Assembly (NCBI GenBank): GCA_030040695.1
Contig: JASHTE010000279.1
Coordinates: 1 to 13,008 of the forward strand
Source of the DNA: Vulcanimicrobiota bacterium
GTDB taxonomy: Bacteria > Vulcanimicrobiota > Vulcanimicrobiia > Vulcanimicrobiales > Vulcanimicrobiaceae
Length of the DNA stretch: 13,008 nt
Direction of reading: 5' to 3'
Of this stretch, positions 1-6,146 are shown piece by piece; within the stretch, counting starts at the first letter, position 1, and each line of letters opens with the position of its first letter. A model generated the notes under the pieces. The model had not been told where the DNA came from and searched no databases. It worked only from the letters and a program-made list of their open reading frames with translations. A program made the translations under genes and the position numbers.

Positions 1-926
1 TGGCGCACCTGCAGCCCGGCGATACGGTGCTCGGCATGTCGCTCGCGCACGGCGGGCATCTGACGCACGGAACGAAAGTGAGCTTCTCGGGTAGGCTCTA
101 CAACGCGCTCGCCTACGGCGTGCGCCGCGACACCGAGCTCGTCGATTTCGACGAGGTGCGCGCGCTTGCGCGCGAGCACAGACCGAAGATGATCATCGCG
201 GGCGCCAGCGCCTATCCGCGCACGCTCGACTTCCTGCCGTTTCGCGAGATCGCCGATGAGATCGGCACGACGCTGCTCGTCGATATGGCGCACATCGCGG
301 GACTCGTCGCCGTCGGGTTGCACCCTTCGCCGATCCCGTTTGCGGACTTCGTTACATCGACGACGCACAAAACGCTGCGCGGACCGCGCGGCGGCTTCAT
401 CCTCTGCACCGAGAAATGGGCACAGCCGATCGACAAGAGCGTCTTTCCTGGAATCCAAGGCGGTCCGCTCATGAACATGATTGCAGCGAAGGCCGTCGGG
501 TTCGGCGAGGCACTTGCCCCTGAGTTCAAACGCTACCAGCAGCAGGTTCTGGACAATGCGAAAGCAATGGCGCAAGAGTTTCTCCGCGCAGGCTATCGTC
601 TCGTCGGCGGCGGCACCGACACGCATCTCATGCTCGTCGATGTTTCCGTCAAGGGCCTCACGGGCAAGGCGGTGGAGGCCTACCTCGACGAGATCGGAAT
701 CACGGTCAACAAGAACGCGATTCCGTACGACCAGCAGAAGCCGATGATTGCGAGCGGCGTCCGCATCGGCACGCCGGCGATTACGACGCGTGGCTTCGAC
801 GTCGACGAGTGTCGCGAAGTCGCTCGCATCATCTGCGACGGCCTGACGGATGTTGCGGATCGCGCAAAGCTCGACACCCTCCGCGACCGCGTCCACGAGC
901 TCACCGCTCAACACGGGGTTCCGTAA
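1..926 (+). CDS. glyA: Serine hydroxymethyltransferase, 3' part (5' end outside window)
   Basis: This enzyme converts serine plus tetrahydrofolate to glycine plus 5,10-methylene-THF, using PLP in the cytoplasm. The reading frame is open from base 3, so the gene runs in from the left; a GTG at 27 is internal and not the start. 307 residues are visible against about 417 in E. coli, so roughly the first 105 are missing. The visible part opens with [19 protein letters not shown], a hallmark of the family. The PLP-binding lysine lies in [13 protein letters not shown] (Lys codon 369-371). Other family blocks are [11 protein letters not shown] and [11 protein letters not shown]. The TAA stop (924-926) overlaps the next ATG as TAATG, so the following gene is probably translationally coupled. 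Upstream placement of glyA relative to upp matches the Firmicutes-type order. Identity is very secure. Confidence 0.97.
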   Translation, partial: AHLQPGDTVLGMSLAHGGHLTHGTKVSFSGRLYNALAYGVRRDTELVDFDEVRALAREHRPKMIIAGASAYPRTLDFLPFREIADEIGTTLLVDMAHIAGLVAVGLHPSPIPFADFVTSTTHKTLRGPRGGFILCTEKWAQPIDKSVFPGIQGGPLMNMIAAKAVGFGEALAPEFKRYQQQVLDNAKAMAQEFLRAGYRLVGGGTDTHLMLVDVSVKGLTGKAVEAYLDEIGITVNKNAIPYDQQKPMIASGVRIGTPAITTRGFDVDECREVARIICDGLTDVADRAKLDTLRDRVHELTAQHGVP

Positions 927-1309
927 TGGAGACTCGTGATGCGGTCGAATTCAAAAGCGTCACGCCGATCCTGCGGATGTTCGACGTCGTCAAAGCGCGC
1001 GAGTTCTATCTCGACTACTTGGGTTTCAAGGTTGAATTCGAACATCGCTTCCACGAAAGCGCCCCGCTGTTCATGGGCGTCCAGCGCGACGGGGTCCATA
1101 TTTTCCTCAGCGAACATCACGGCGACGGAACACCCGGGACGCACATCCGTGTCGAGACCGACGGCGTCGCGGCGCTTCACCGCGAACTTGCGACGAAGGG
1201 CTACCGGTACATGAACCCGGGGATCATCGAACAGGAGTGGGGGCAGCGGGAGCTGACCGTCGTCGATCCCTTCAATAACAGGCTGACGTTCAGCGAACGC
1301 ATCGCCTGA
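926..1309 (+). CDS. VOC/glyoxalase-superfamily protein (bleomycin-resistance-like fold)
   Basis: A 127-residue protein beginning [20 protein letters not shown]. It shows the paired beta-alpha-beta-beta-beta pattern of the vicinal oxygen chelate superfamily: an N-terminal half with KAREFYLDYLGFKVEFEH, a central HIRVETDGV strand, and a C-terminal RELTVVDPFNNRLTF. The last block is typical of bleomycin-resistance-like and glyoxalase_7-type members, which often bind hydrophobic ligands as dimers and lack the full metal site of glyoxalase I. I do not see a clear four-ligand metal set, so no enzymatic reaction can be assigned. The ATG overlaps the glyA stop (TAATG), which fixes the start; longer in-frame extensions lie inside glyA. 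The substrate is unknown, and neither folate nor pyrimidine metabolism explains it. Confidence 0.85.
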   Translation: METRDAVEFKSVTPILRMFDVVKAREFYLDYLGFKVEFEHRFHESAPLFMGVQRDGVHIFLSEHHGDGTPGTHIRVETDGVAALHRELATKGYRYMNPGIIEQEWGQRELTVVDPFNNRLTFSERIA

Positions 1310-1319
1310 TGTCTGGGTC

Positions 1320-2003
1320 GTGAAAGCGAAGGGCATGTTCGGCGACTCCCACGTCGTGGTTCTCGACCATCCTGCGGTTGCAGATCGTCTTGCACGGATA
1401 CGCGACAAGGCGACGCCGGTTCCCGTCTTTCGAAAGCTGGTGGAAGAGATAGGCGCGTTTCTTGCGTATGAGGCGACACGCGAGCTTCCGCTGCGCGAGG
1501 AGCGCATCGAGACGCCGTTGACGGAGACGACGGTCAAACGTATCGCGACGCGACCCGTGGTCGCGCCGATCCTGCGAGCGGGATTGGGCCTGTTGCCGGG
1601 ATTCTTGCAGGTCGTCGACGACGCCGTCGTGGCGCATTTGGGATTCTATCGCGATCCACAGTCGCTCGAGGCCGTGCCGTACTATGCGAACGTGCCTCCG
1701 GACCTCGGCGGGAGACGGGTGTTCGTCCTCGATCCGATGCTGGCAACGGGAAACTCCGGCGTCGCCGCGCTCAATGCGCTCGTCGAGCGCGGCGCGAAGG
1801 ATCTCACGTTCATCTGCCTGATTGCGGCACCTGAAGGCATCGCCAACATGCACGGCGCGCACCCAAGCGTGAGCATCGTCACCTGCGCGATCGATGCGAA
1901 GTTGAACGATCACGGATATATCGTACCGGGGCTCGGCGATGCCGGCGATCGCATGTTCGGAAGCTTGACCTCGGTACCCGCTACTGCTCGTACGAAAGCA
2001 TAA
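1320..2003 (+). CDS. upp: Uracil phosphoribosyltransferase
   Basis: Converts uracil and PRPP to UMP in pyrimidine salvage (cytoplasm). The 227-residue product is slightly longer than the usual 208-210, with the excess at the two ends. The PRPP-binding loop is VFVLDPMLATGNSG (about residues 134-147), and the uracil-binding block is YIVPGLGDAGDRMFG near the C terminus. RPVVAPILRAGLGLLPG is the family's central motif. The GTG at 1320 is the likely start, but ATG at 1335 is an alternative that leaves homology intact; neither has a convincing Shine-Dalgarno. The short tail after the uracil motif (SLTSVPATARTKA) differs from the usual ending in GTK and may be lineage-specific. The gene sits 10 bases after the VOC gene and 48 before the dCMP deaminase. 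Confidence 0.96.
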   Translation: MKAKGMFGDSHVVVLDHPAVADRLARIRDKATPVPVFRKLVEEIGAFLAYEATRELPLREERIETPLTETTVKRIATRPVVAPILRAGLGLLPGFLQVVDDAVVAHLGFYRDPQSLEAVPYYANVPPDLGGRRVFVLDPMLATGNSGVAALNALVERGAKDLTFICLIAAPEGIANMHGAHPSVSIVTCAIDAKLNDHGYIVPGLGDAGDRMFGSLTSVPATARTKA

Positions 2004-2011
2004 GCTTCTGC

Positions 2012-2057
2012 GGGTCCCTCGACTTCGCTCACTTCGTTCGCTCCGCTCGGGATGACA
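2012..2057 (+). repeat. Short dispersed-repeat-like element at the comEB start
   Basis: The upp-comEB gap reads as a C/T-rich string of near-iterated units (cttcgctc, cttcgttc, gctccgctc) beginning gggtccctcgac and ending cgggatgac. Its reverse complement encodes HPERSERSERSRGT in one frame, a spurious peptide I recognise from translated copies of a short intergenic repeat common in many high-GC bacterial and metagenomic genomes. Only one copy is present here, so repeat status is inferred from recognition rather than from a second copy. The final gggatgac contains the ATG of the dCMP deaminase gene. Confidence 0.6.
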
Positions 2058-2498
2058 ACGCAACGCCCCTCCTGGGATGAGTACTTCATCAGCATCGCGC
2101 GGGAGGTGGCGACGCGTGCAACCTGTCCGCGCGCCTCCGTGGGCTGCGTCCTCGTACGCGAGCATCGCATTCTCACGACGGGGTACAACGGGGCGCCACG
2201 GGGAGTGCCACATTGCACCGAGGGAGGATGCATTCTCCGTGACGGACACTGCGTTCGCGCAACGCATGCGGAAGCGAACGCCGTGGTGCAGGGCGCGCTC
2301 CACGGTGTGGGTTTGCAGGGGGCGACAGCGTATTGTACGCATCAACCCTGCGTGGGCTGCTCCAAGCTCCTCATTAGCGCGGGCGTCGTGACGATCGTCT
2401 ACGTTGACGCCTATCCCGACGAGGTTGCCGCCGAGTTGCTCTCTGAAGCAGGAGTTCAGCTCGTTCAGTACAGCGGGCAAGAGCGTGGCACAGCGTGA
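2052..2498 (+). CDS. comEB: Deoxycytidylate (dCMP) deaminase, ComEB family
   Basis: Zinc enzyme deaminating dCMP to dUMP, the thymidylate synthase substrate. 148 residues. Family start RPSWDEYF is at residues 5-12. GYNGAPRGVPHC at 44-55 is the dCMP-deaminase block. The catalytic HAE is at 72-74 and the zinc pair PCVGC at 99-103 (His72, Cys100, Cys103; proton shuttle Glu74). An in-frame TAA (the upp stop) lies 48 bases upstream and no other start codon intervenes, so ATG 2052 is the only possible start retaining RPSWDEYF. That ATG is embedded in a short dispersed-repeat-like sequence, and no Shine-Dalgarno is visible upstream. The TGA stop overlaps the next GTG as GTGA. The neighbour glyA supplies methylene-THF, so the pair feeds dTMP synthesis. 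Called comEB after Bacillus; a role in competence is not implied. Confidence 0.94.
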   Translation: MTTQRPSWDEYFISIAREVATRATCPRASVGCVLVREHRILTTGYNGAPRGVPHCTEGGCILRDGHCVRATHAEANAVVQGALHGVGLQGATAYCTHQPCVGCSKLLISAGVVTIVYVDAYPDEVAAELLSEAGVQLVQYSGQERGTA

Positions 2499-3571
2499 TA
2501 ACTGCGGCGCTCATCTACGCGGTAACCTTTGCGATCGCTGCGGGCGTGGCGGCCTCGGCGACGCCGCTCATTCTACGTCTTACGAAGCGTCTCGGGCTGT
2601 TGCACGCGGCAGCAGCCGATCGTCACATGCACACCGAGCCGCGGCCGCGTGTCGGCGGCGTCGCCGTCTATCTCGGCTTCGCCGTCGCGCTCTTCGCGGT
2701 GCTGGGCCTCGCGCTCTCGTCACCGTACTCGCTTGAGCCATCCCTAGCGCACGCGACTGCAGCGCATCGGCTGGAGCTCATTACCGGCCAGTTCGAGACG
2801 GTGCATCGTCTCGTCGGCCTTCTCTTCGGCAGCCTCCTCATTCTCGGCGTCGGGCTGTGAGACGACCTCATGGAGATGCGGCCGCGCAACAAGCTCATCG
2901 CCCAGTCGCTCGTTGCGCTCGTCTCGATGCTCTACGGCTTCATCATTCCCGGCATCACGAATCCGTTCGATCACAACTCCGAAACCAACTGGATCGACTT
3001 TCCGCTCTGGTTGGGTATCCCCCTCACGTTGCTCTGGTACGTCGGCATGATGAACGCGATCAACTTCATCGACGGGCTCGACGGCTTACTCGCCGGCTTT
3101 GCCGCGATCGCCAGCCTCTTCATGTTCTGGATCTTCGTGCTGCACGGCAGCGTCGTCGTTGCGATCGTCGTCGTCGCGCTCGGCGGCGCGGCGCTCGGCT
3201 TTCTTCCCTATAACTTCAACCCCGCGCGGATCTTCCTGGGCGACGCCGGCTCCCTCTTTATAGGCTACGTGTTCGCAACCGTCTCGATCATCGGCACGAG
3301 CAAGACGGCGATCGCGATCAGCCTGGTCGTGCCCCTCGTCATCCTCGCGCTCCCGGTCATCGACACGGCGGCCGTCATCGTTCGCCGGTCGATGACGGGC
3401 AAGGCGATCACCGAAGCGGACCGGAGCCACTTTCACCACCAACTCGTCTTTCGCTTCGGGCTCAACGTTCGGCAGGCGGTGCTCCTGATCTACGCGTTGT
3501 GCATCGTGCTCGGTACCGTGGCGCTCTATGTCTCCGGCGGCCTCACGCACGTCTTTCGGCACGTGAACTAG
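2495..3571 (+). pseudogene. wecA: Polyprenyl-phosphate GlcNAc-1-phosphate transferase (WecA/TagO family), interrupted by in-frame TGA
   Basis: Membrane enzyme transferring GlcNAc-1-P from UDP-GlcNAc to undecaprenyl phosphate, the first step of teichoic-acid, O-antigen or ECA-type polymers. Read through the stop, the frame gives 358 positions, the normal family length, with about ten or eleven hydrophobic segments. Motifs in order: DRHMHTEPRPRVGG (42-55), Asp-Asp at 123-124 followed by LMEMRPRNKLIAQ, NFIDGLDGL (190-198), FLGDAGS (247-253), and RSHFHHQL (310-317). The TGA at 2858-2860 occupies position 122, directly before the metal/substrate Asp-Asp, where the family normally has an aliphatic residue or Trp. 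A single G-to-A change from TGG would explain it. Both halves are fully conserved and in one frame, so the lesion is either very recent, a sequence error, or read through. GTG start overlaps the comEB stop (GTGA). Confidence 0.85.
2870..3571 (+). CDS. C-terminal part of the WecA/TagO-like transferase, open frame after the TGA
   Basis: If translation restarts after the in-frame stop, the first ATG is at 2870 and gives 233 residues, MEMRPRNKLIAQ to the TAG at 3569-3571. This piece holds the catalytic-loop motifs NFIDGLDGL, FLGDAGS and HFHH but lacks the first transmembrane helices, the PRVGG block and the paired Asp before LMEM. On family knowledge such a fragment should not be active by itself. 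I list it because a gene caller would report it as a separate gene; it is better read as the 3' part of the interrupted gene starting at 2495. No good Shine-Dalgarno precedes 2870. Confidence 0.4.
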   Translation: MEMRPRNKLIAQSLVALVSMLYGFIIPGITNPFDHNSETNWIDFPLWLGIPLTLLWYVGMMNAINFIDGLDGLLAGFAAIASLFMFWIFVLHGSVVVAIVVVALGGAALGFLPYNFNPARIFLGDAGSLFIGYVFATVSIIGTSKTAIAISLVVPLVILALPVIDTAAVIVRRSMTGKAITEADRSHFHHQLVFRFGLNVRQAVLLIYALCIVLGTVALYVSGGLTHVFRHVN

Positions 3572-3578
3572 CGGCATA

Positions 3579-4742
3579 ATGTCTTCTGCCAAGCTACGCG
3601 TGATGACCGTCTTCGGGACGCGGCCGGACACGATCAAGATGGCGCCGGTCGTCCATGCGCTCGCCGCACATCGCGAGATCGAAGGTATCGTCTGCGTCAC
3701 GGCGCAGCATCGCGAGATGCTCGACGATCTCCTTGAGCTCTTCGAAATCCGTCCGCTGTACGATCTCGACATCATGACCGAAGACCAGAGTCTTACCGAT
3801 GTGACGACACGTGTGCTCATCGGTATGGAGCCGGTGCTCGAAGAGGCGAAGCCCGACGTCGTGCTCGTGCACGGTGACACGACGACGAGCAGCGCCGCTG
3901 CGCTCGCCGCGTTCTATCAGCATGTTGCGGTCGGCCACGTGGAAGCGGGGTTGCGCACGAGCGATCGCTGGGTGCCCTTTCCCGAAGAGATGAATCGCAG
4001 GCTCACGGGCACGATTGCCTCGTATCATTTTTCACCGACGCCGCTCGCGCGCAGTCATCTCATCCAAGAACACGTCGACCCGAGCGATGTCGTGATTACC
4101 GGCAACACCGTCATCGATGCGTTCCTCGAGACGGCGGCGCGCAGCGATCTTCCGGCGCCTCCGCGTTGGAGCGAGCTCGATCCGAAACGCCCGATCATTA
4201 CCGTGACCGCGCACCGACGCGAGAATCATCCGTACATGCGTAAGATGTGCGAGGCGATGCGTGACATCGCGGAGCTGCCGATGCGCCCACAGCTCTATTG
4301 GCCGGTCCATCCCTCACCGCGCGTACGACCGATCGCGTTGGAAGTGCTCGGCGCAGTCCCGGGCGTCGTGCTGACGGATCCCATCGACTATGCGCGGATG
4401 GTTGCGACGATCAAAGGCTGCAGCTTCGTGCTCACCGACTCGGGCGGACTGCAAGAAGAAGCACCGTGCCTGGGCAAGCCCGTTCTCGTTATGCGTGAGG
4501 AGACGGAGCGGCCGGAAGGGCTCGAAGCCGGAACACTCGAGCTCGTCGGGCATCGGCGCGAGCGGATAGTCGAGAGCGCGCGCAGGCTTCTTACCGACCG
4601 GGCGGCCTACGACCGAATGGCGCGCGCGGTCAATCCGTACGGCGACGGGCGCGCCGCGGAGCGCATCGTCGAGTGGCTCCTCGCGCGGCTGCGAGGCGCC
4701 ACCTATCCGCAGCCCTTCGAGGCCGGCAGCCCAGGACAGTGA
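3579..4742 (+). CDS. wecB: UDP-N-acetylglucosamine 2-epimerase (non-hydrolysing)
   Basis: Interconverts UDP-GlcNAc and UDP-ManNAc in the cytoplasm, supplying ManNAc units for envelope polymers; the Bacillus orthologue MnaA serves teichoic-acid linkage units and lies at the same place between upp and atpI. 387 residues against about 376 in E. coli. N-terminal nucleotide-binding start VMTVFGTRPDTIKMAPVV (Asp where GTRPE is commonest). Catalytic-site blocks: VHGDTTTS with Asp100, HVEAGLRT with Glu122, PEEMNR with Glu136/137, AHRREN with His212, and DSGGLQEEAP at 287-296 binding the UDP phosphates. The ATG is 8 bases after the transferase stop. The TGA stop overlaps the AtpI-like GTG. It pairs functionally with the interrupted transferase just upstream. 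Confidence 0.96.
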   Translation: MSSAKLRVMTVFGTRPDTIKMAPVVHALAAHREIEGIVCVTAQHREMLDDLLELFEIRPLYDLDIMTEDQSLTDVTTRVLIGMEPVLEEAKPDVVLVHGDTTTSSAAALAAFYQHVAVGHVEAGLRTSDRWVPFPEEMNRRLTGTIASYHFSPTPLARSHLIQEHVDPSDVVITGNTVIDAFLETAARSDLPAPPRWSELDPKRPIITVTAHRRENHPYMRKMCEAMRDIAELPMRPQLYWPVHPSPRVRPIALEVLGAVPGVVLTDPIDYARMVATIKGCSFVLTDSGGLQEEAPCLGKPVLVMREETERPEGLEAGTLELVGHRRERIVESARRLLTDRAAYDRMARAVNPYGDGRAAERIVEWLLARLRGATYPQPFEAGSPGQ

Positions 4743-5077
4743 CCGGCCTCCGGCGGCCGCTCCTCCAATCCGCTCTCATCGTCGCGGTCGCCGCCTCGCT
4801 CGCGGTCTACTGGCTACCGCTGCCTGCCCTTGCCTTGGCAGTAGGCGGTCTGTGCGGTATCCTGAATGCCATGTTGACGGCGCGCGGTATCGAGCGTCTC
4901 GGGAAAAGTCGCAGCGCCGGCGGCTTCGTCATAAGTAGTTTTTCCCGCTTGGCACTCTTCGGTATAGTGCCGGTGGCCTTCGCTGCCTCGGGGCCGTGGT
5001 GGTCGATGGTGTGGTATTTCGCCGGGTTCTTTTTCCCAACGGCGCTCTACGCTGCGAGCGTCGCCCGGCTTTCATAA
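4739..5077 (+). CDS. atpI: AtpI-like small membrane protein of the ATP synthase operon
   Basis: A 112-residue, very hydrophobic protein with about four predicted transmembrane segments (roughly residues 10-25, 29-48, 65-83 and 87-108). Between segments 2 and 3 is a basic stretch (TARGIERLGKSRS). Position directly before the a subunit, size and topology match the ATP synthase protein I/AtpI group, which in other bacteria helps c-ring assembly or magnesium supply; this role is inferred from the family and context, since sequence conservation in AtpI is weak. GTG 4739 overlapping the wecB TGA (GTGA) is preferred; longer in-frame starts lie inside wecB. The TAA stop is fused to the atpB Shine-Dalgarno (taaggaggg), suggesting coupled translation. 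Confidence 0.72.
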   Translation: MTGLRRPLLQSALIVAVAASLAVYWLPLPALALAVGGLCGILNAMLTARGIERLGKSRSAGGFVISSFSRLALFGIVPVAFAASGPWWSMVWYFAGFFFPTALYAASVARLS

Positions 5078-5083
5078 GGAGGG
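5076..5083 (+). promoter_or_regulatory. Strong Shine-Dalgarno of atpB overlapping the atpI stop
   Basis: The sequence aaggaggg lies 3 bases before ATG 5087 and shares its two A's with the TAA that ends the AtpI-like gene. It is the most canonical ribosome binding site in the window. It fixes the atpB start despite an unusual N-terminal extension, and indicates coupled translation. Confidence 0.85.
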
Positions 5084-5086
5084 CGG

Positions 5087-5836
5087 ATGACCTGCAGGCT
5101 GCCGGCGCTCGGCGGTATCGGCGAGCACTTCAGCTGCAAGCTGCCGGTGCTCGGTTGGGTGCATGCGGACACCGTCATGACGACGTGGCTCGTGATGATC
5201 TTGGCGCTCGCGCTCTTCGCATGGATCGGCGCGAGTTATCGCTCTCCATACGTCACGAAGCGCCAGACGATCCTGGAGGCTGTCTTCAACTATATCTCGG
5301 ATCTCGCGACGAGCACACTCGGCCCGGAAGGTGAGCCGTTCGTCCCATTTTTCATCGCGCTCTTCATTTTCATCTTCTTGCTGAATCAGTTCGGCATGCT
5401 GCCGTTCAAGGCGTTCAACTTGCCCTTCGGCGGCTCGCCGACCGCGGACATCAATACCGTCGTTCCGCTCGGCCTCATCGTCTTCTTCGGAATTCAAATC
5501 GTCGCGTTGCATAAGTCGGGACTGCGCTACTTGGGACACGTCTTCAAGCCGTATGCCGGTCTCGCGCCCATCAACATCCTTGAGGAGCTCGCGCGCCCCG
5601 TGACGCTGTGCGCGCGGCTGTTCTTCAATATTTTCGTCGGCGAGCTGCTCTTCGTGATCGTCGCATCGATCGTCGAGGCGCACGTGAAGATCGGCTGGTT
5701 CGACATCTCACTCTCCGTCACGTTCGTTCCGTTCTTGATCCAGTTCTTCAACTTTTTCGTCGGTACGGTCCAGGCATTCGTGTTCACCCTCCTGGCAATC
5801 GTCTATCTATCGCTCGCGACTGCCGAGCAACACTGA
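5087..5836 (+). CDS. atpB: F-type ATP synthase subunit a
   Basis: Membrane stator subunit forming the two proton half-channels beside the c-ring. 249 residues. About 29 residues precede the first helix. They contain two near-copies of a short Cys-Leu-Pro unit (residues 2-10 and 16-24). Helices follow from about 30. The essential arginine is Arg177 in ARPVTLCARLFFNIFVGELL (E. coli Arg210). The residue three after it is Phe180, where LRLFGN normally has Gly. The C-terminal helix GTVQAFVFTLLAIVYLSLA carries Gln229, matching E. coli Gln252. Start chosen from the excellent Shine-Dalgarno at 5076-5083. The TGA overlaps an ATG (TGATG) that opens a 12-codon mini-frame leading into atpE. Confidence 0.96.
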   Translation: MTCRLPALGGIGEHFSCKLPVLGWVHADTVMTTWLVMILALALFAWIGASYRSPYVTKRQTILEAVFNYISDLATSTLGPEGEPFVPFFIALFIFIFLLNQFGMLPFKAFNLPFGGSPTADINTVVPLGLIVFFGIQIVALHKSGLRYLGHVFKPYAGLAPINILEELARPVTLCARLFFNIFVGELLFVIVASIVEAHVKIGWFDISLSVTFVPFLIQFFNFFVGTVQAFVFTLLAIVYLSLATAEQH

Positions 5837-5850
5837 TGCCGTTCTTACAG

Positions 5851-5857
5851 AAAGGTG
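5851..5857 (+). promoter_or_regulatory. Ribosome binding site deciding a TTG start for atpE
   Basis: The run aaaggtg (with the preceding ag) is purine-rich and sits 6-8 bases before TTG 5864. The alternative GTG start at 5855 lies inside this run and would have no upstream site of its own. This spacing argues that atpE begins at the rare TTG, giving MTSEALIAAC as the N terminus. Confidence 0.6.
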
Positions 5858-5863
5858 CTCCTC

Positions 5864-6142
5864 TTGACTTCTGAAGCGTTGATCGCCGCGTGTACTCTTC
5901 TCGCGTTCGGGATCATCATCGCGGGCGTTGCGTTCGGCTCGGCGATCGGCGACGGTATCGTCGCGAGCAAGGCCGTCGAGTCGATCGCACGGCAGCCCGA
6001 AGCGCGCCCAAACATCATGCTCTTCATGTTCCTGGGCATCGGCGTGCTGGAAGCCTTCCCGATCATCGGCATCGGCTTCGCCTTCTACATCTTCTTGGTC
6101 GTGGCGAAGGTCCCGACGCTCATGAGCCACTTCGTCAAGTAG
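5864..6142 (+). CDS. atpE: F-type ATP synthase subunit c
   Basis: Rotor-ring proteolipid of F0, a two-helix hairpin. 92 residues from TTG 5864 (95 if GTG 5855 were used). Helix 1 ends in FGSAIGDGIVASKAVES; the polar loop is ARQPEA (42-47); helix 2 is GIGVLEAFPIIGIG with the ion-carrying Glu63. Aligned without gaps to Ilyobacter c, Glu63 equals Glu65, but Ala64 replaces the sodium ligand Ser66, which points to proton coupling. Asp30 falls at the position of the sodium ligand Gln32; mycobacterial c subunits also have Asp here (IGDG, Asp28 of M. tuberculosis). The start is preferred because the purine run at 5851-5857 is the only plausible Shine-Dalgarno. Stop TAG, 4 bases before the next gene. 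Confidence 0.95.
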   Translation: MTSEALIAACTLLAFGIIIAGVAFGSAIGDGIVASKAVESIARQPEARPNIMLFMFLGIGVLEAFPIIGIGFAFYIFLVVAKVPTLMSHFVK

Positions 6143-6146
6143 AAAC

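Noticed and set aside
1290..2480. A 396-codon minus-strand frame containing HPERSERSERSRGT
   Set aside because: It lies opposite upp and comEB. The recognisable part is the translated dispersed repeat, a known source of spurious proteins.
2858..2860. Selenocysteine or TGA-as-Trp recoding to explain the interrupted transferase
   Set aside because: Several genes here end in TGA with tightly overlapping next starts, so TGA is a normal stop. The position is not a Cys site in the family, and I see no convincing SECIS-type hairpin just downstream. A mutation or sequence error is simpler.
4815..4852. Imperfect inverted repeat (accgctgcc ... ggca, gcggt) inside the AtpI-like gene
   Set aside because: Short arms with a four-base bulge inside coding sequence, with no T-run; expected by chance in GC-rich DNA.
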